DNA from: Desulfotignum sp.
GTDB taxonomy: Bacteria; Desulfobacterota; Desulfobacteria; Desulfobacterales; Desulfobacteraceae
NCBI GenBank assembly: GCA_011390335.1
Contig: JAABSO010000004.1
Coordinates: 62,001-126,000 of the forward strand
Length of the DNA: 64,000 nt
Reading direction: 5' to 3'
The position numbers and the translations under genes were made by a program. The notes below the pieces were generated by a model, which was not told the origin of the DNA, made no database searches, and saw only the letters and a list, made by a program, of their open reading frames with translations. Shown one piece after another: positions 18,903 to 28,025 of this stretch; position 1 is the stretch's first letter, and each line of letters opens with the position of its first letter.

Positions 18903-19727
18903 ATGCAGACAATTACAGCAGATACACATCTTTTCTGTGTGTTCGGCAATCCGGTATCCCACTCCAAAAGTCCTCTGGTACATAACCAGGCCTTTGCCGA
19001 TAACAGCATCAATGCCGTGTATCTGGCGTTTGCCCCTGACGATATCAAACAGGCGGTCAATGCCATACGGCAGCTGCATATCCAGGGGGCATCCATAACC
19101 ATTCCGTTCAAACAGACCGTCATGGAACATCTGGACTGGATAGATGATCAGGCCCTTGCCATTGGTGCGGTCAATACCATTGTCAACCAAAAGGACCGGC
19201 TGCTGGGATACAATACCGACAGCCAGGCGGCAATTCTGCCCTTGGCGCCTTTCGGCATTGCCAAAAAACAGGTTCTGGTCATCGGGGCAGGGGGGGCGGC
19301 CCGGGCCGTGGCCTTTGGCATCCATAGCCACAAAGGATGCCTGACAGTCACCAATCGGTCGGAAGACCGCGGCAGGGCGCTGGCCACGGCCTATGATGCC
19401 CGATTTGTTCCCCTGGAGAAACTCGCAGATCAGGGTTTTGATATCATCATCAACACCACCGCCATGGGCATGGATCCGGATGCAGATGTGCTTTCCTGTC
19501 CTGGTGAATGCCTCACCCCGGACACAGTGGTCATGGATGTGGTGTATTCTCCTCTGGAGACCCGTCTGATCAGCCTTGCCCGAAAAACAGGGTGTACGGC
19601 CATTGACGGACTGGCCATGTTTGTGGCCCAGGCAGCAGCCCAGTTTGCTTTGTGGACCGGGATTTCCCCGGATATGGAAAAAATGCGGCAGTCGGTTCTG
19701 GACCACGAAAATGTTCAATCTTGTTAA
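18903..19727 (+). CDS. aroE: Shikimate dehydrogenase
   Basis: NADPH-dependent reduction of 3-dehydroshikimate. The 274 residues contain the substrate motif NPVSHSKSPLVHN, ITIPFKQ with the catalytic Lys, and the nucleotide loop VIGAGGAARAVAF. It starts a tight aroE-aroA-aroK-aroC group covering the second half of the shikimate pathway. The gap to aroA is 18 bp. Confidence 0.96.
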   Translation: MQTITADTHLFCVFGNPVSHSKSPLVHNQAFADNSINAVYLAFAPDDIKQAVNAIRQLHIQGASITIPFKQTVMEHLDWIDDQALAIGAVNTIVNQKDRLLGYNTDSQAAILPLAPFGIAKKQVLVIGAGGAARAVAFGIHSHKGCLTVTNRSEDRGRALATAYDARFVPLEKLADQGFDIIINTTAMGMDPDADVLSCPGECLTPDTVVMDVVYSPLETRLISLARKTGCTAIDGLAMFVAQAAAQFALWTGISPDMEKMRQSVLDHENVQSC

Positions 19728-19745
19728 GCTAGAGGTTTTTTTTAT

Positions 19746-21002
19746 ATGAAACAGATATTTCCCAGGCAGATCTCTGATCAGACCGTGACAATACCGGGCT
19801 CCAAAAGTATTTCCCACCGCATGCTCATCTGCGCGGCATTGTCGGCCGGAACATCCCGCATCAAGAACCTGCTTTCCTCCAAAGATATTGAATTAACCAT
19901 GCATGCTTTGTCCTGCATGGGCGCGGATATTACAAAAACCGGTCCTGACAGCGTTTCTGTCACTGGTTTTTCCGGATGCCCCCGGCCATACGAATCCCCT
20001 GTTTTTTTGGAAAACTCCGGCACCTCCATGCGGCTTATGACCGGTATCGCCGGTCTGGGAACCACCCCATACACCCTCACCGGCAATGCACGCATGTGCA
20101 CCCGTCCCATGAAAGAGCTGCTGGATGCCCTGAACCAGATCGGCATTGATGCCGGATCAGACACCCCCCAGGGATTTCCACCGGTGACCATCCAGGGAAA
20201 AAGCCGGCAGGGGGGTGTAACCCGTCTGGACTGTTCAAAAAGCAGCCAGTACCTGTCCGCCCTGCTCATGATCGGGCCCTTCATGGCCAACGGTCTTACC
20301 ATAAAACTTGTTGCACCACCGGTTTCATCCCCGTATATTGACCTGACCCTGGATGTTATGAAACAGTTTCAGGTGGATGCACGTAAAACAGATGCCACAA
20401 CCTATAAAGTCTCAGGCGGCCAGACCTATGCGGCTGGTCACTATACGGTGGAACCGGACCTTTCCAATGCCGGTTATTTCTGGGCAGCCGGGGCTGTCAC
20501 AGGCCAAAAAATCGGGGTGGGCAATATCTTTTCCCGGTCTCTGCAGGGAGATTTCAAACAGATCCATATCCTTGAAAAAATGGGATGCTCCCTGTTTTTC
20601 GAAGACGACAGTGTGGCTGTCAAGGGCAGGTCTCTTTTTGCGGTGGATGTGGACATGTCCGACACCCCGGATGCTGTGCCGGCCATTGCCGTGGTGGCGG
20701 CCTTTGCCAGAGGCACCACAAGGATCACCAATATCGGGCATCTGCGTGAAAAAGAGTGTGACCGGATTCATGCGGTTGCCTCGCAGCTGGAAAAAATGGG
20801 CATCCAGGTATCCCAGGGAGAAGACTGGCTTGAGATCATTGGGGGCAAGCCTGCAGGTGCTTTTATCAACACCTTTAACGACCACCGCATTGCCATGGCG
20901 TTTGCCGTTGCCGGCCTTGTGGTGCCGGGCATGCAGATTGAAAATCCCGCCTGTGTGGGAAAATCTTTTCCCGGATTCTGGGATCTGTTTGATGCCCTGT
21001 AA
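19746..21002 (+). CDS. aroA: 3-phosphoshikimate 1-carboxyvinyltransferase (EPSP synthase)
   Basis: Transfers enolpyruvyl from PEP to shikimate 3-phosphate. The 418-residue protein shows PGSKSISHRML near the N-terminus, the active-site LENSGTSMRLMTG, and LREKECDRI and NDHRIAMAF toward the C-terminus. AGAGG lies about 10 bases before the ATG. It sits between aroE and aroK. Confidence 0.97.
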   Translation: MKQIFPRQISDQTVTIPGSKSISHRMLICAALSAGTSRIKNLLSSKDIELTMHALSCMGADITKTGPDSVSVTGFSGCPRPYESPVFLENSGTSMRLMTGIAGLGTTPYTLTGNARMCTRPMKELLDALNQIGIDAGSDTPQGFPPVTIQGKSRQGGVTRLDCSKSSQYLSALLMIGPFMANGLTIKLVAPPVSSPYIDLTLDVMKQFQVDARKTDATTYKVSGGQTYAAGHYTVEPDLSNAGYFWAAGAVTGQKIGVGNIFSRSLQGDFKQIHILEKMGCSLFFEDDSVAVKGRSLFAVDVDMSDTPDAVPAIAVVAAFARGTTRITNIGHLREKECDRIHAVASQLEKMGIQVSQGEDWLEIIGGKPAGAFINTFNDHRIAMAFAVAGLVVPGMQIENPACVGKSFPGFWDLFDAL

Positions 21003-21023
21003 TGCAAAGGCTGTAAAAAAAAC

Positions 21024-21548
21024 ATGAACACGGTGCTCATTGGATACCGGTGCTGCGGCAAAACCTGCGTGGGGAAAATTCTGTCAGAGATGTTGGCGTG
21101 CAGGTTTGTTGACACAGACAAAATGATTGCATCCGCATTGTGCACCAGCATTGAAGAACTGGTGGCAAAAAAGGGATGGGCGTATTTCAGACAAAAAGAA
21201 ACACAGGTTTTACAACAGATCATGTACAATAAAAACCAGGTTATTGCCACAGGGGGCGGCATGGTGCTGGCACCGGAAAACAGGGCATGCATCAAAGATG
21301 CCGGGTTTGTGGTGTGGCTTGCCGCTGATGTGAATACCATTATCCAGCGCATGGCCGCTGACATACACACCCCGGCATCCAGGCCGAAGTTCACCACCCG
21401 GTCTTTATTTGAAGAAACCTGCACCACCCTGGCCAACCGTACCCCTTTGTATGAAAAACTGGCAGATATGACAGTGGATACCACCTGTCATCCTCCCCGG
21501 GAGATTGCCTGGATGATAAAAAGGAGATTGGACCATGTCCGGTTCTAG
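21024..21548 (+). CDS. aroK: Shikimate kinase
   Basis: Phosphorylates shikimate. The 174-residue P-loop kinase has Walker A GYRCCGKT at residues 7-14, which is unusual for its paired Cys but fits GxxxxGKT. VDTDKMI provides the substrate Asp, FRQKE follows, and GGGMVL is the substrate-binding glycine cluster. The C-terminus overlaps aroC by 14 bp. Its similarity to the AroL-type GYRxxGKT form is noted, but the symbol aroK is used for position and length. Confidence 0.93.
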   Translation: MNTVLIGYRCCGKTCVGKILSEMLACRFVDTDKMIASALCTSIEELVAKKGWAYFRQKETQVLQQIMYNKNQVIATGGGMVLAPENRACIKDAGFVVWLAADVNTIIQRMAADIHTPASRPKFTTRSLFEETCTTLANRTPLYEKLADMTVDTTCHPPREIAWMIKRRLDHVRF

Positions 21549-22587
21549 CTTTGGCAAGGCATTTCAGATCACCACTTTTGGAGAATCCCATGGCCCGGCT
21601 GTGGGTGTAGTAATCCAGGGTTGTCCCCCCGGCCTGCCCATTGACGAAAAAACCATCCAGACTGCTTTGGACAAAAGAAAACCAGGAAAAGGTATTGCCT
21701 CCACCCGGCGGAAGGAACCGGACATGCCGGTTATCCTGTCCGGCACCTTTAAGGGCAGAACCACCGGCACCCCCATAACCATCCTTATTCACAATACAGA
21801 TGCAAAATCCACCGCTTATACAGATATTGCCCGTCTGTTCCGGCCGGGACACGGGGATTTCACCTATGAAAAAAAATACAGGATCAGAGATTTTCGGGGC
21901 GGGGGCCGGGCATCGGCCCGGGAAACCGCAGCCCGGGTGGCAGCGGGCGCCGTAGCCCAGCTGGTGCTGGACCCTTACGGTATACAGATCTCTAGTTTTA
22001 CCATGGCCCTGGGGGGTATCAGGGTCCGACATTTTGATGCCGGGGCAGCCGCAGATAATGACCTGTATTGTCCGGACGCGGCAGCGGCACAATCCATGGA
22101 AAACCGTATCAAAACCGTTAAAGAAAAGGGGGATTCTCTTGGAGGAATGGTTGAAATAACGGCAACCGGGGTCCCAGCCGGGATTGGTGATCCAGTGTTT
22201 GACAAGCTGGATGCAGACATTGCCAAGGCCATGATGGGAATTGGTGCTGTCAAGGCTGTGGAGATCGGCGCCGGCATAGAGGCTGCGACCCTGACCGGAT
22301 TTGAAAACAATGATCAGATGGACAGCACCGGGTTTTTATCCAACCATGCCGGGGGAATTCTGGCCGGCATTTCAACCGGAGAACCCATTGTTGTGCGGGT
22401 GCATGTAAAACCCATTCCATCCATTGGCCGTACCCAGAAAACCCTCAACCAGGATGGGTGTGAGACAACCATTTCCACTAAAGGCCGGCATGATATCTGC
22501 GCCATCCCCAGAATCAACAAGGTCTGTGAATCCATGCTGGCATTGGTACTCACAGACCATCTGCTGCGGCAAAAAATGCTCACATAA
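21535..22587 (+). CDS. aroC: Chorismate synthase
   Basis: Last step of the shikimate pathway, forming chorismate with reduced FMN. The 350 residues include TTFGESHGPAVGV at the N-terminus, FRPGHGDFTYEKKY, and FRGGGRASARETAARVAAGA. AGGAG lies 8 bases before the ATG, inside aroK. The stop is only 10 bp from the end of a convergent small gene, with no clear terminator between. Confidence 0.97.
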   Translation: MSGSSFGKAFQITTFGESHGPAVGVVIQGCPPGLPIDEKTIQTALDKRKPGKGIASTRRKEPDMPVILSGTFKGRTTGTPITILIHNTDAKSTAYTDIARLFRPGHGDFTYEKKYRIRDFRGGGRASARETAARVAAGAVAQLVLDPYGIQISSFTMALGGIRVRHFDAGAAADNDLYCPDAAAAQSMENRIKTVKEKGDSLGGMVEITATGVPAGIGDPVFDKLDADIAKAMMGIGAVKAVEIGAGIEAATLTGFENNDQMDSTGFLSNHAGGILAGISTGEPIVVRVHVKPIPSIGRTQKTLNQDGCETTISTKGRHDICAIPRINKVCESMLALVLTDHLLRQKMLT

Positions 22588-22597
22588 CCGATTGGTT

Positions 22598-22912
22598 TTA
22601 TTTACGGATGATATCAGCTTCCAGTTTATCGGCAATTTCCAGTGCGGAATTCAAGGCATCGTTGATGGCAAACAATTGTATTTTTAGTGTTTTTAAAGAT
22701 GCCGGGGTTGCGGATATTTTTTCATCCGAGTCCAGCAGGCTGGCCAGTTCCTTTGACTTTTTTGCAAATTCCATCAATTTTTCACTGAAAGTTACCACTT
22801 CACCAGCCCATTTATTGCGCTCATCTTTGGTCAATTCGATATTGGCATTGTCTGTTCCGTTGATCAACTGATCAATCTGATAGTCTTCCGGGTCTGCTAT
22901 TATCTCATACAT
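22598..22912 (-). CDS. Small acidic helical protein of unknown function
   Basis: A 104-residue protein I do not recognise. It has no signal peptide, membrane segment or cysteines. It is predicted from composition to be mostly alpha-helical, with charged helices at about 35-65 and 72-104 that could form a coiled coil or helical bundle. Expression is credible because TAAGGAGGAAAACC directly precedes the ATG. It lies between aroC (convergent) and tolC (same strand, 72 bp upstream), so it might be co-transcribed with tolC. Function unknown. Confidence 0.7.
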   Translation of the reverse strand: MYEIIADPEDYQIDQLINGTDNANIELTKDERNKWAGEVVTFSEKLMEFAKKSKELASLLDSDEKISATPASLKTLKIQLFAINDALNSALEIADKLEADIIRK

Positions 22913-22984
22913 GGTTTTCCTCCTTACAACAGGTTTATCTTACTATTATTCATAAAATATTCACAAAAAATCAAAATACCAGGC

Positions 22985-24295
22985 CTATTCCAGCAGATAA
23001 GCCACCAATTCTCCCTGGGTATGCAGTATTCTATACATTGTCTGCAACAGTGCATACCGGGCATTGGACATGCTGCGTTCGGCCTGCACCAGGAGCGTAT
23101 TTGCATCCATCATATCTATGATATCAGCCATGCCGTACTGGTACTGCATCTGGACTGCCTCATGGTTTTCCTGTGCAGCCTTAAGTTCATCCTCAAGGTT
23201 TATCAACACTTTTCTGGCAGTTTCATAATCAGAAAACGCCACTGTGGATTCCAGGATAATCTCTTTTCGGGTCTGTGACAAGGCCTGCTCTGCCTGCCGT
23301 TTTCTGGCCATGGCTTGATTGATCTGTGCTTTTCGCAGTCCACCGTCATACAAAGTAAAGACCAGTTCTGCCTGGACATAGGAATCTTCTGCATCTGATT
23401 CTATATTTCCCGCCAGACCGCCGGCCGCACCACTGCCGTAGGATGTGTCTGATTCCCTGTATCCTGTTTCCAGGTTCAGTTTCGGCCAGTAATCGCCTTT
23501 TTCATAGGAAACGGTCTGGTCGGATATTTCCAGATTCTTTTTTGCCTCCAGGATTTCATACCGGTTTTCCAAAGCTGTTTTCTGGATTTTTGGGAGGGTT
23601 GGATCAAACCCTTCCACGGGCGTGATATCTTCATCAGATATCACAAAAGGCTCACCAATACCGGTCAGTTCAACGATACGGGCCTTGTTCTGGATTACGG
23701 CACTGCCGGCCATCACCCGGTCGCTCATGGCCCTGGACAATGCAGCTTCAGCCCTGTACAGATCTGTCCTGGTAACACTGCCGACCCGCAGTTTTTCTTT
23801 TACCGCATTTTTATGGGCCTCAAGACGCTGGACATCGGCATCAGCGATTTCCAGAAGCCGCTTGGCTTCCAGGGTGTCAAAATAGGACAATGCCACCTGG
23901 AGCAGGTAATCAGACCGGATGCCTTCCAGGGTGAAGCGGCTTTTGTCTATGCCTTTTTTGGTCACATCATAGGCAATGAGTTCCTTGCCGTTGATGGTAA
24001 AAGACTGGGTGAGTTTAACACCGACGGTCGTGGTGTCCGGTGATATAAAACTTGTGTCCTTATAGTTGGTATGCCTGCCAAAGGCGGCGGCCCGGGGGAC
24101 CAGAACCGATAATGCCCGTTTTTTCTCCTGCTTGGCAATAAAAACCTCATCTGTGGCAATCCGGATAGTCCGGGCATTATCATTGGCTGCCCGACATAAA
24201 TCTTTCAGGGTATAGTGGGCATTGTCTCCGGCAAAAACGGCTGGACAACCGGCAGCAGCCAGGCAGAAAATCAATATCAAACAATACGTTCTCAT
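22985..24295 (-). CDS. TolC-family outer-membrane efflux channel
   Basis: Trimeric outer-membrane duct used by efflux pumps or type I secretion. I chose the ATG at 24295 (436 residues), which gives a clean signal peptide (MRTYCLILIFCLAAAG with later VFAGDN) and has AAGGA six bases upstream. The frame extends 11 codons further but without a ribosome-binding site. The body has the two OEP-type repeats of long helices rich in Ala, Glu and Lys. No adaptor or pump gene is adjacent, so the partner is unknown. Confidence 0.87.
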   Translation of the reverse strand: MRTYCLILIFCLAAAGCPAVFAGDNAHYTLKDLCRAANDNARTIRIATDEVFIAKQEKKRALSVLVPRAAAFGRHTNYKDTSFISPDTTTVGVKLTQSFTINGKELIAYDVTKKGIDKSRFTLEGIRSDYLLQVALSYFDTLEAKRLLEIADADVQRLEAHKNAVKEKLRVGSVTRTDLYRAEAALSRAMSDRVMAGSAVIQNKARIVELTGIGEPFVISDEDITPVEGFDPTLPKIQKTALENRYEILEAKKNLEISDQTVSYEKGDYWPKLNLETGYRESDTSYGSGAAGGLAGNIESDAEDSYVQAELVFTLYDGGLRKAQINQAMARKRQAEQALSQTRKEIILESTVAFSDYETARKVLINLEDELKAAQENHEAVQMQYQYGMADIIDMMDANTLLVQAERSMSNARYALLQTMYRILHTQGELVAYLLE

Positions 24296-24344
24296 GGGTA
24301 TCCTTTTTGCAAAACTACACCTGTGCATTCACATATTTTTGCCA

Positions 24345-24373
24345 ACAATAATATGATCCCCGGCATTCGTCAA
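24345..24373 (-). promoter_or_regulatory. Sigma-70-type promoter for the TolC-family gene
   Basis: On the minus strand, TTGACG (24368-24373), a 17 bp spacer and TATTGT (24345-24350), giving a leader of about 40 nt before the ATG at 24295. The -35 box lies only about 20 bp from the ungapped core of the dispersed repeat that begins at 24394. Confidence 0.5.
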
Positions 24374-24393
24374 GCGGTCAGTACAGGATCTGG

Positions 24394-24519
24394 ATATTTG
24401 CCATACGCATGCCAGGTTTTCGATCGCTCTGTGCAGCACTCTGTCCCAAGCCCCTCCCCTGGTGGAGTCCTGTGCCCGACCCGAAATCAGCGGGGGCTTG
24501 TTTGCATAAGAACAATGAA
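24394..24519. repeat. 126 bp dispersed repeat, copy A
   Basis: Aligns without gaps to 37036-37161 in the same orientation, with 114 of 126 bases identical by my count. Weaker similarity extends left to about 24377. CAAGCCCC (24447-24454) and GGGGCTTG (24493-24500) form a perfect 8 bp stem. Both copies lie about 100 bp upstream of a minus-strand gene start, and each contains an open minus-strand frame. The differences are spread over all three codon positions, which does not favour a protein-coding unit. Nature unknown: non-coding RNA, regulatory element or miniature mobile element. Confidence 0.8.
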
Positions 24520-24730
24520 GCGCGCGAAGGAGGTCATATTCGTGTTCTTCGTGGTAAAATAATTTGACGGCCCTAAAGGCCTAAAATAGAAGGGTTGACG
24601 ATTATAATGAATTCACCGTAAAAATACGGTGGTGTGATCTGGAAAAAAAAACTGATCCATGATATAAAATCTTTTTTTTGCATACAACCCATGATTTAAA
24701 ATCAGATTGAAAAAAAAAGGAGATTACACC
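24520..24730. other. Intergenic stretch upstream of purC
   Basis: This is the right part of the 435 bp gap between tolC and purC. It contains a 7 bp hairpin with a four-A loop (CACCGTA at 24614-24620 pairing with TACGGTG at 24625-24631) about 100 bp before purC, and a possible TTGACG at 24573. No purine riboswitch-like core and no further gene is seen. Confidence 0.4.
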
Positions 24731-25618
24731 ATGACGGTCATCCCTGAAACTCTTTTTGCCGACCTGCCATTGAAACGCCAGGGCAAGGTCAGGGATATTT
24801 TTGATTTCGGAGACACGTTCCTGCTGGTCACCACAGACCGGCTGTCCGCCTTTGATGTAGTTTTGCCGGATCCCATTCCGGACAAGGGCAAAGTGCTGAA
24901 CCAGATCAGTGTTTTCTGGTTTGAAAAAATGGCGGATGTTGTGGGCAACCATCTGGTCACAACCGACACGGGCGCCTATCCTGATATATGCCGGCCCTAC
25001 AGGGATGCCCTTGAAAAACGCAGCATGTTAGTGAAAAAGGCTGATCCGCTGCCTGTGGAATGCATTGTCAGGGGGTACATTTCCGGATCAGGGTGGAGTG
25101 CATACAAAAAAAATGGTCAGGTGTGCGGCATTACACTGCCCCAGGGACTCAGAGAATCGGATAAACTTGCGGCACCATTGTATACCCCGTCCACCAAAGC
25201 TGAGGTGGGAGACCATGATATCAATATCTCCTTTGAACAGACCATCGATATCCTGGGAAGAAAAAATGCTGAAAAAATCCGGGACCTGAGCCTGGAGATT
25301 TACAATAAAGGTGCTGCACTGGCACTGGAAAAAGGAATCATCATTGCAGACACCAAGTTTGAATTCGGTGTGCTGGACGGTGAGATCATTCTCATCGATG
25401 AGGTGCTCACTCCTGATTCCTCCCGGTTCTGGCCCCTGGATGATTATGCCCCGGGCCGCGGACAGAAAAGTTTTGACAAACAAACCGTCCGGGACTGGCT
25501 GGTCAATTCCGGATGGGACAAAACCCCGCCAGGCCCCAAACTGCCCACAGAAATCATTGACAATACCGTCCGGACCTACAAAGAGATCTACACGAGACTG
25601 ACCGGTTACACCCTCTAA
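24731..25618 (+). CDS. purC: Phosphoribosylaminoimidazole-succinocarboxamide synthase
   Basis: SAICAR synthase of purine biosynthesis. I chose ATG 24731 (295 residues), with AAGGAG eight bases upstream; an in-frame start at 24707 lies before the ribosome-binding site. Motifs are GKVRDIFDFGD, TDRLSAFDV, ECIVRGYISGSGW and DTKFEFG. The gene stands alone and is convergent with the EF-G-like gene, with a shared hairpin terminator between. Confidence 0.96.
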   Translation: MTVIPETLFADLPLKRQGKVRDIFDFGDTFLLVTTDRLSAFDVVLPDPIPDKGKVLNQISVFWFEKMADVVGNHLVTTDTGAYPDICRPYRDALEKRSMLVKKADPLPVECIVRGYISGSGWSAYKKNGQVCGITLPQGLRESDKLAAPLYTPSTKAEVGDHDINISFEQTIDILGRKNAEKIRDLSLEIYNKGAALALEKGIIIADTKFEFGVLDGEIILIDEVLTPDSSRFWPLDDYAPGRGQKSFDKQTVRDWLVNSGWDKTPPGPKLPTEIIDNTVRTYKEIYTRLTGYTL

Positions 25619-25794
25619 CCGGTTTACTGCCATTTTACCGGCAGACATCTGCCTGGAGGATACCCGATTTCAGATCACCAGACATACAGGGGATGACATC
25701 GTATTTCTGGACCGGGCCGCAGTATCCTGCAGATTTGAACCATCGCCTGCTGTGACAGCTTTTGTATATCACTGAAAACCGTTTATCTAAAACA

Positions 25795-25834
25795 AGCCGG
25801 GGACCTGATCTGTAAAAGCATCAGGCCCCCGGCT
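25795..25834. terminator. Bidirectional hairpin terminator between purC and the EF-G-like gene
   Basis: A strong stem with arms at 25795-25809 and 25820-25834 (AGCCGGGG-A-CCTGAT against ATCAGG-C-CCCCGGCT) and a 10-base loop. It lies between two convergent genes. A T run follows about 14 bases later on the plus side, and TTGTTTT follows on the minus side. Confidence 0.65.
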
Positions 25835-25864
25835 GTTCGCAAAACAGGTTTTTTATCAGTTATT

Positions 25865-27937
25865 TTAGCTGTTTTCCTTTTGTGCATTCACCTGGTCAAT
25901 GACTTTCTGGGCCAGGTCGGACGGCACTTCATCATACTGGGCAAATTCCGTGGTAAAGGTGCCCCTGCCGCCGGTCATGGAACTTAAATCCGGTGCATAC
26001 CGCAGCATTTCAGACATGGGCACCAACGCATTGATGATCTGCTTGTCATCTTCTGAATCCATGCCCAGCACCCGGCCCCGTCGGGAGTTAAGATCGCCCA
26101 TAATATCACCGGTGTTTGCATCCGGCACTTTTACAGATACCTTCATGACAGGTTCCAGCAGCACGGGTTTTGCATCTTTTGCAGCCGCCTTAAAGGCGAT
26201 GGAGCCTGCTGTTTTAAAGGCCATTTCCGAGGAATCCACAGAATGGTAGGACCCGAAATCCAGGGTGGTACGAAAATCCACACAGGGAAATCCCGCCAGA
26301 ATACCGTACTGGGAACTTTCCCGGATACCGGCCTCAACCGCAGGAATATAGTTTTTGGGAATCACCCCTCCCACGATCTTGTCCACAAACTCAAACCCGG
26401 CTCCCCTGGGCAGAGGTTCCAGAACGATCCAGCAGTCTCCGAACTGGCCATGGCCCCCGGATTGTTTTTTGTGTTTTCCCTGGACCCGGATCTTTTTCTT
26501 GAAGGTTTCCCTGTAGGGCACCTTGGGAGTATTGATCTCCATGGCCACATTGAATTTGCGCTGGATTTTTTCTGCCGTAACTTCAATATGCACCAGTCCC
26601 CGGCCGGAAAGAATGGTCTGTCTGGTCTCTTCTTCTCTTTTGAGCACAAGGCCGGAATCTTCCTGGAGAATTTTGCGTAAGGCTTCATGGATCTTGTCTT
26701 CGTCATTTTTGGACTTGGGAGAAATGGCAAAGGAGATGACCGGCGGCATGGGCGCCGGTGCCGGAATCTGTATCTCTGTGCCCCCTGTGAGGGTGTCCCC
26801 GGTCAGGGTGGACTTGAGTTTGGCCATGGCCACAATGGACCCGGGTCCGGCAGCGGTAATAGTTTTCTGTTCTTTTCCGGCAATCTCAAGCAACTGAGAA
26901 TATCTTTCCTTGGTGTCCTTGGTAACATTGAGAAAATTGCCCTCTTTGCCAAGTGATCCTGAAATAACCCGGATCAGCGACAGGCGCCCGGCATAGGGGT
27001 CCACAATGGTGTTGAAGACAAAGCCGCACAATTGGGCATCCGGATCCGGAGGCACCACGACATCATTGCCTTCATTGTCTTTTGCGACCCAGTCGCCTCT
27101 GTCCAGAGGGGATGGCATATAGGTGTTGATGAAGTCCAGCACCATATCAATACCGATCATTTTTACAGCTGAGGTGCAGACGGCCGGATAAAACTGGGCT
27201 TCTGAAATTCCTTTGCGGAAAGCACCCCGTATTTCCTCTTCAGACAGTTCTTCCCCTTCCAGGTATTTCTCAAGCAGATCGTCATCCAGCTCTGCAATGT
27301 TTTCTATAAATTCCTCTTTTACCACAGCCATGTCATCGGCCATGTCTGCTGGTATATCCACCTGGGTAGCCTTGCCATCAGCATCATATTCAAATGCCTT
27401 CCCGGTGACAATATTAACGATTCCCTTGAAATCGGCTTCAGCACCGATGGGATAACACACGGGAATAATTTTCTTTTTAAGGGAGATGTTGCAGGCATCC
27501 ACGCAGGTTGTAAAATCCGACCTTTCCCGGTCCAGTTTGTTGACAATGACCATGCCTGGCAGGTTGTATTCGAGAGCTGATGCCGCTGCCTCTTCAGTCA
27601 TGGCAGAAGGTCCGCCCACACCGTCGATGACAAAGACCATGCTGTCGGCAACCGGAAAACAGGTTTTGGCAGCTGAGAAGAAGTTCTGATCACCAGGAGT
27701 ATCCATCAATGTGATGGTATGTTTGTTATGGGTATATTTAACAAATGAGGTGTTGATACTCTGCTGCTTTTTAATTTCTTCAGGCTGAAAATCCATCACC
27801 GTATTGCCTTCTTCAACCTTTCCCAGTCGTTTGGTCACCCCGGCCTTAAAAAGCATAGCCTCAGCAAGAGTAGTCTTGCCCGCACCTCCATGGCCTGCAA
27901 ATGCCACATTTCTCATGGTTTTGATGTCTTCGCTCAT
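25865..27937 (-). CDS. Elongation factor G-like GTPase (EF-G2 type)
   Basis: Translational GTPase of 690 residues. I chose ATG 27937, which has AAAGGAG six bases upstream; the frame continues six codons further. The G1 loop reads GHGGAGKT (residues 15-22) instead of the canonical AHIDAGKT of EF-G1. The DTPGD and NKLD motifs are present, followed by domains II-V of EF-G. The G1 form and solitary position, without rpsL, rpsG or tuf, point to the EF-G paralogue group (FusA2) rather than the housekeeping fusA. Role inferred: elongation or ribosome recycling variant. Confidence 0.9.
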   Translation of the reverse strand: MSEDIKTMRNVAFAGHGGAGKTTLAEAMLFKAGVTKRLGKVEEGNTVMDFQPEEIKKQQSINTSFVKYTHNKHTITLMDTPGDQNFFSAAKTCFPVADSMVFVIDGVGGPSAMTEEAAASALEYNLPGMVIVNKLDRERSDFTTCVDACNISLKKKIIPVCYPIGAEADFKGIVNIVTGKAFEYDADGKATQVDIPADMADDMAVVKEEFIENIAELDDDLLEKYLEGEELSEEEIRGAFRKGISEAQFYPAVCTSAVKMIGIDMVLDFINTYMPSPLDRGDWVAKDNEGNDVVVPPDPDAQLCGFVFNTIVDPYAGRLSLIRVISGSLGKEGNFLNVTKDTKERYSQLLEIAGKEQKTITAAGPGSIVAMAKLKSTLTGDTLTGGTEIQIPAPAPMPPVISFAISPKSKNDEDKIHEALRKILQEDSGLVLKREEETRQTILSGRGLVHIEVTAEKIQRKFNVAMEINTPKVPYRETFKKKIRVQGKHKKQSGGHGQFGDCWIVLEPLPRGAGFEFVDKIVGGVIPKNYIPAVEAGIRESSQYGILAGFPCVDFRTTLDFGSYHSVDSSEMAFKTAGSIAFKAAAKDAKPVLLEPVMKVSVKVPDANTGDIMGDLNSRRGRVLGMDSEDDKQIINALVPMSEMLRYAPDLSSMTGGRGTFTTEFAQYDEVPSDLAQKVIDQVNAQKENS

Positions 27938-28025
27938 TACTGCTCCTTTAAACAATTAATAAATAGGTCCTGTTTAAATATAAAAGTGTAATAATAAAAA
28001 TTGCATAAAATTCATAGTGTTTTTT

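Noticed and set aside
21535..22587. Numerous opposite-strand open frames overlapping aroC and other genes
   Set aside because: They are shadows of high-G+C coding genes and lack ribosome-binding sites and family features.
24520..24730. Purine riboswitch before purC
   Set aside because: No matching conserved core; only a simple 7 bp hairpin is present.
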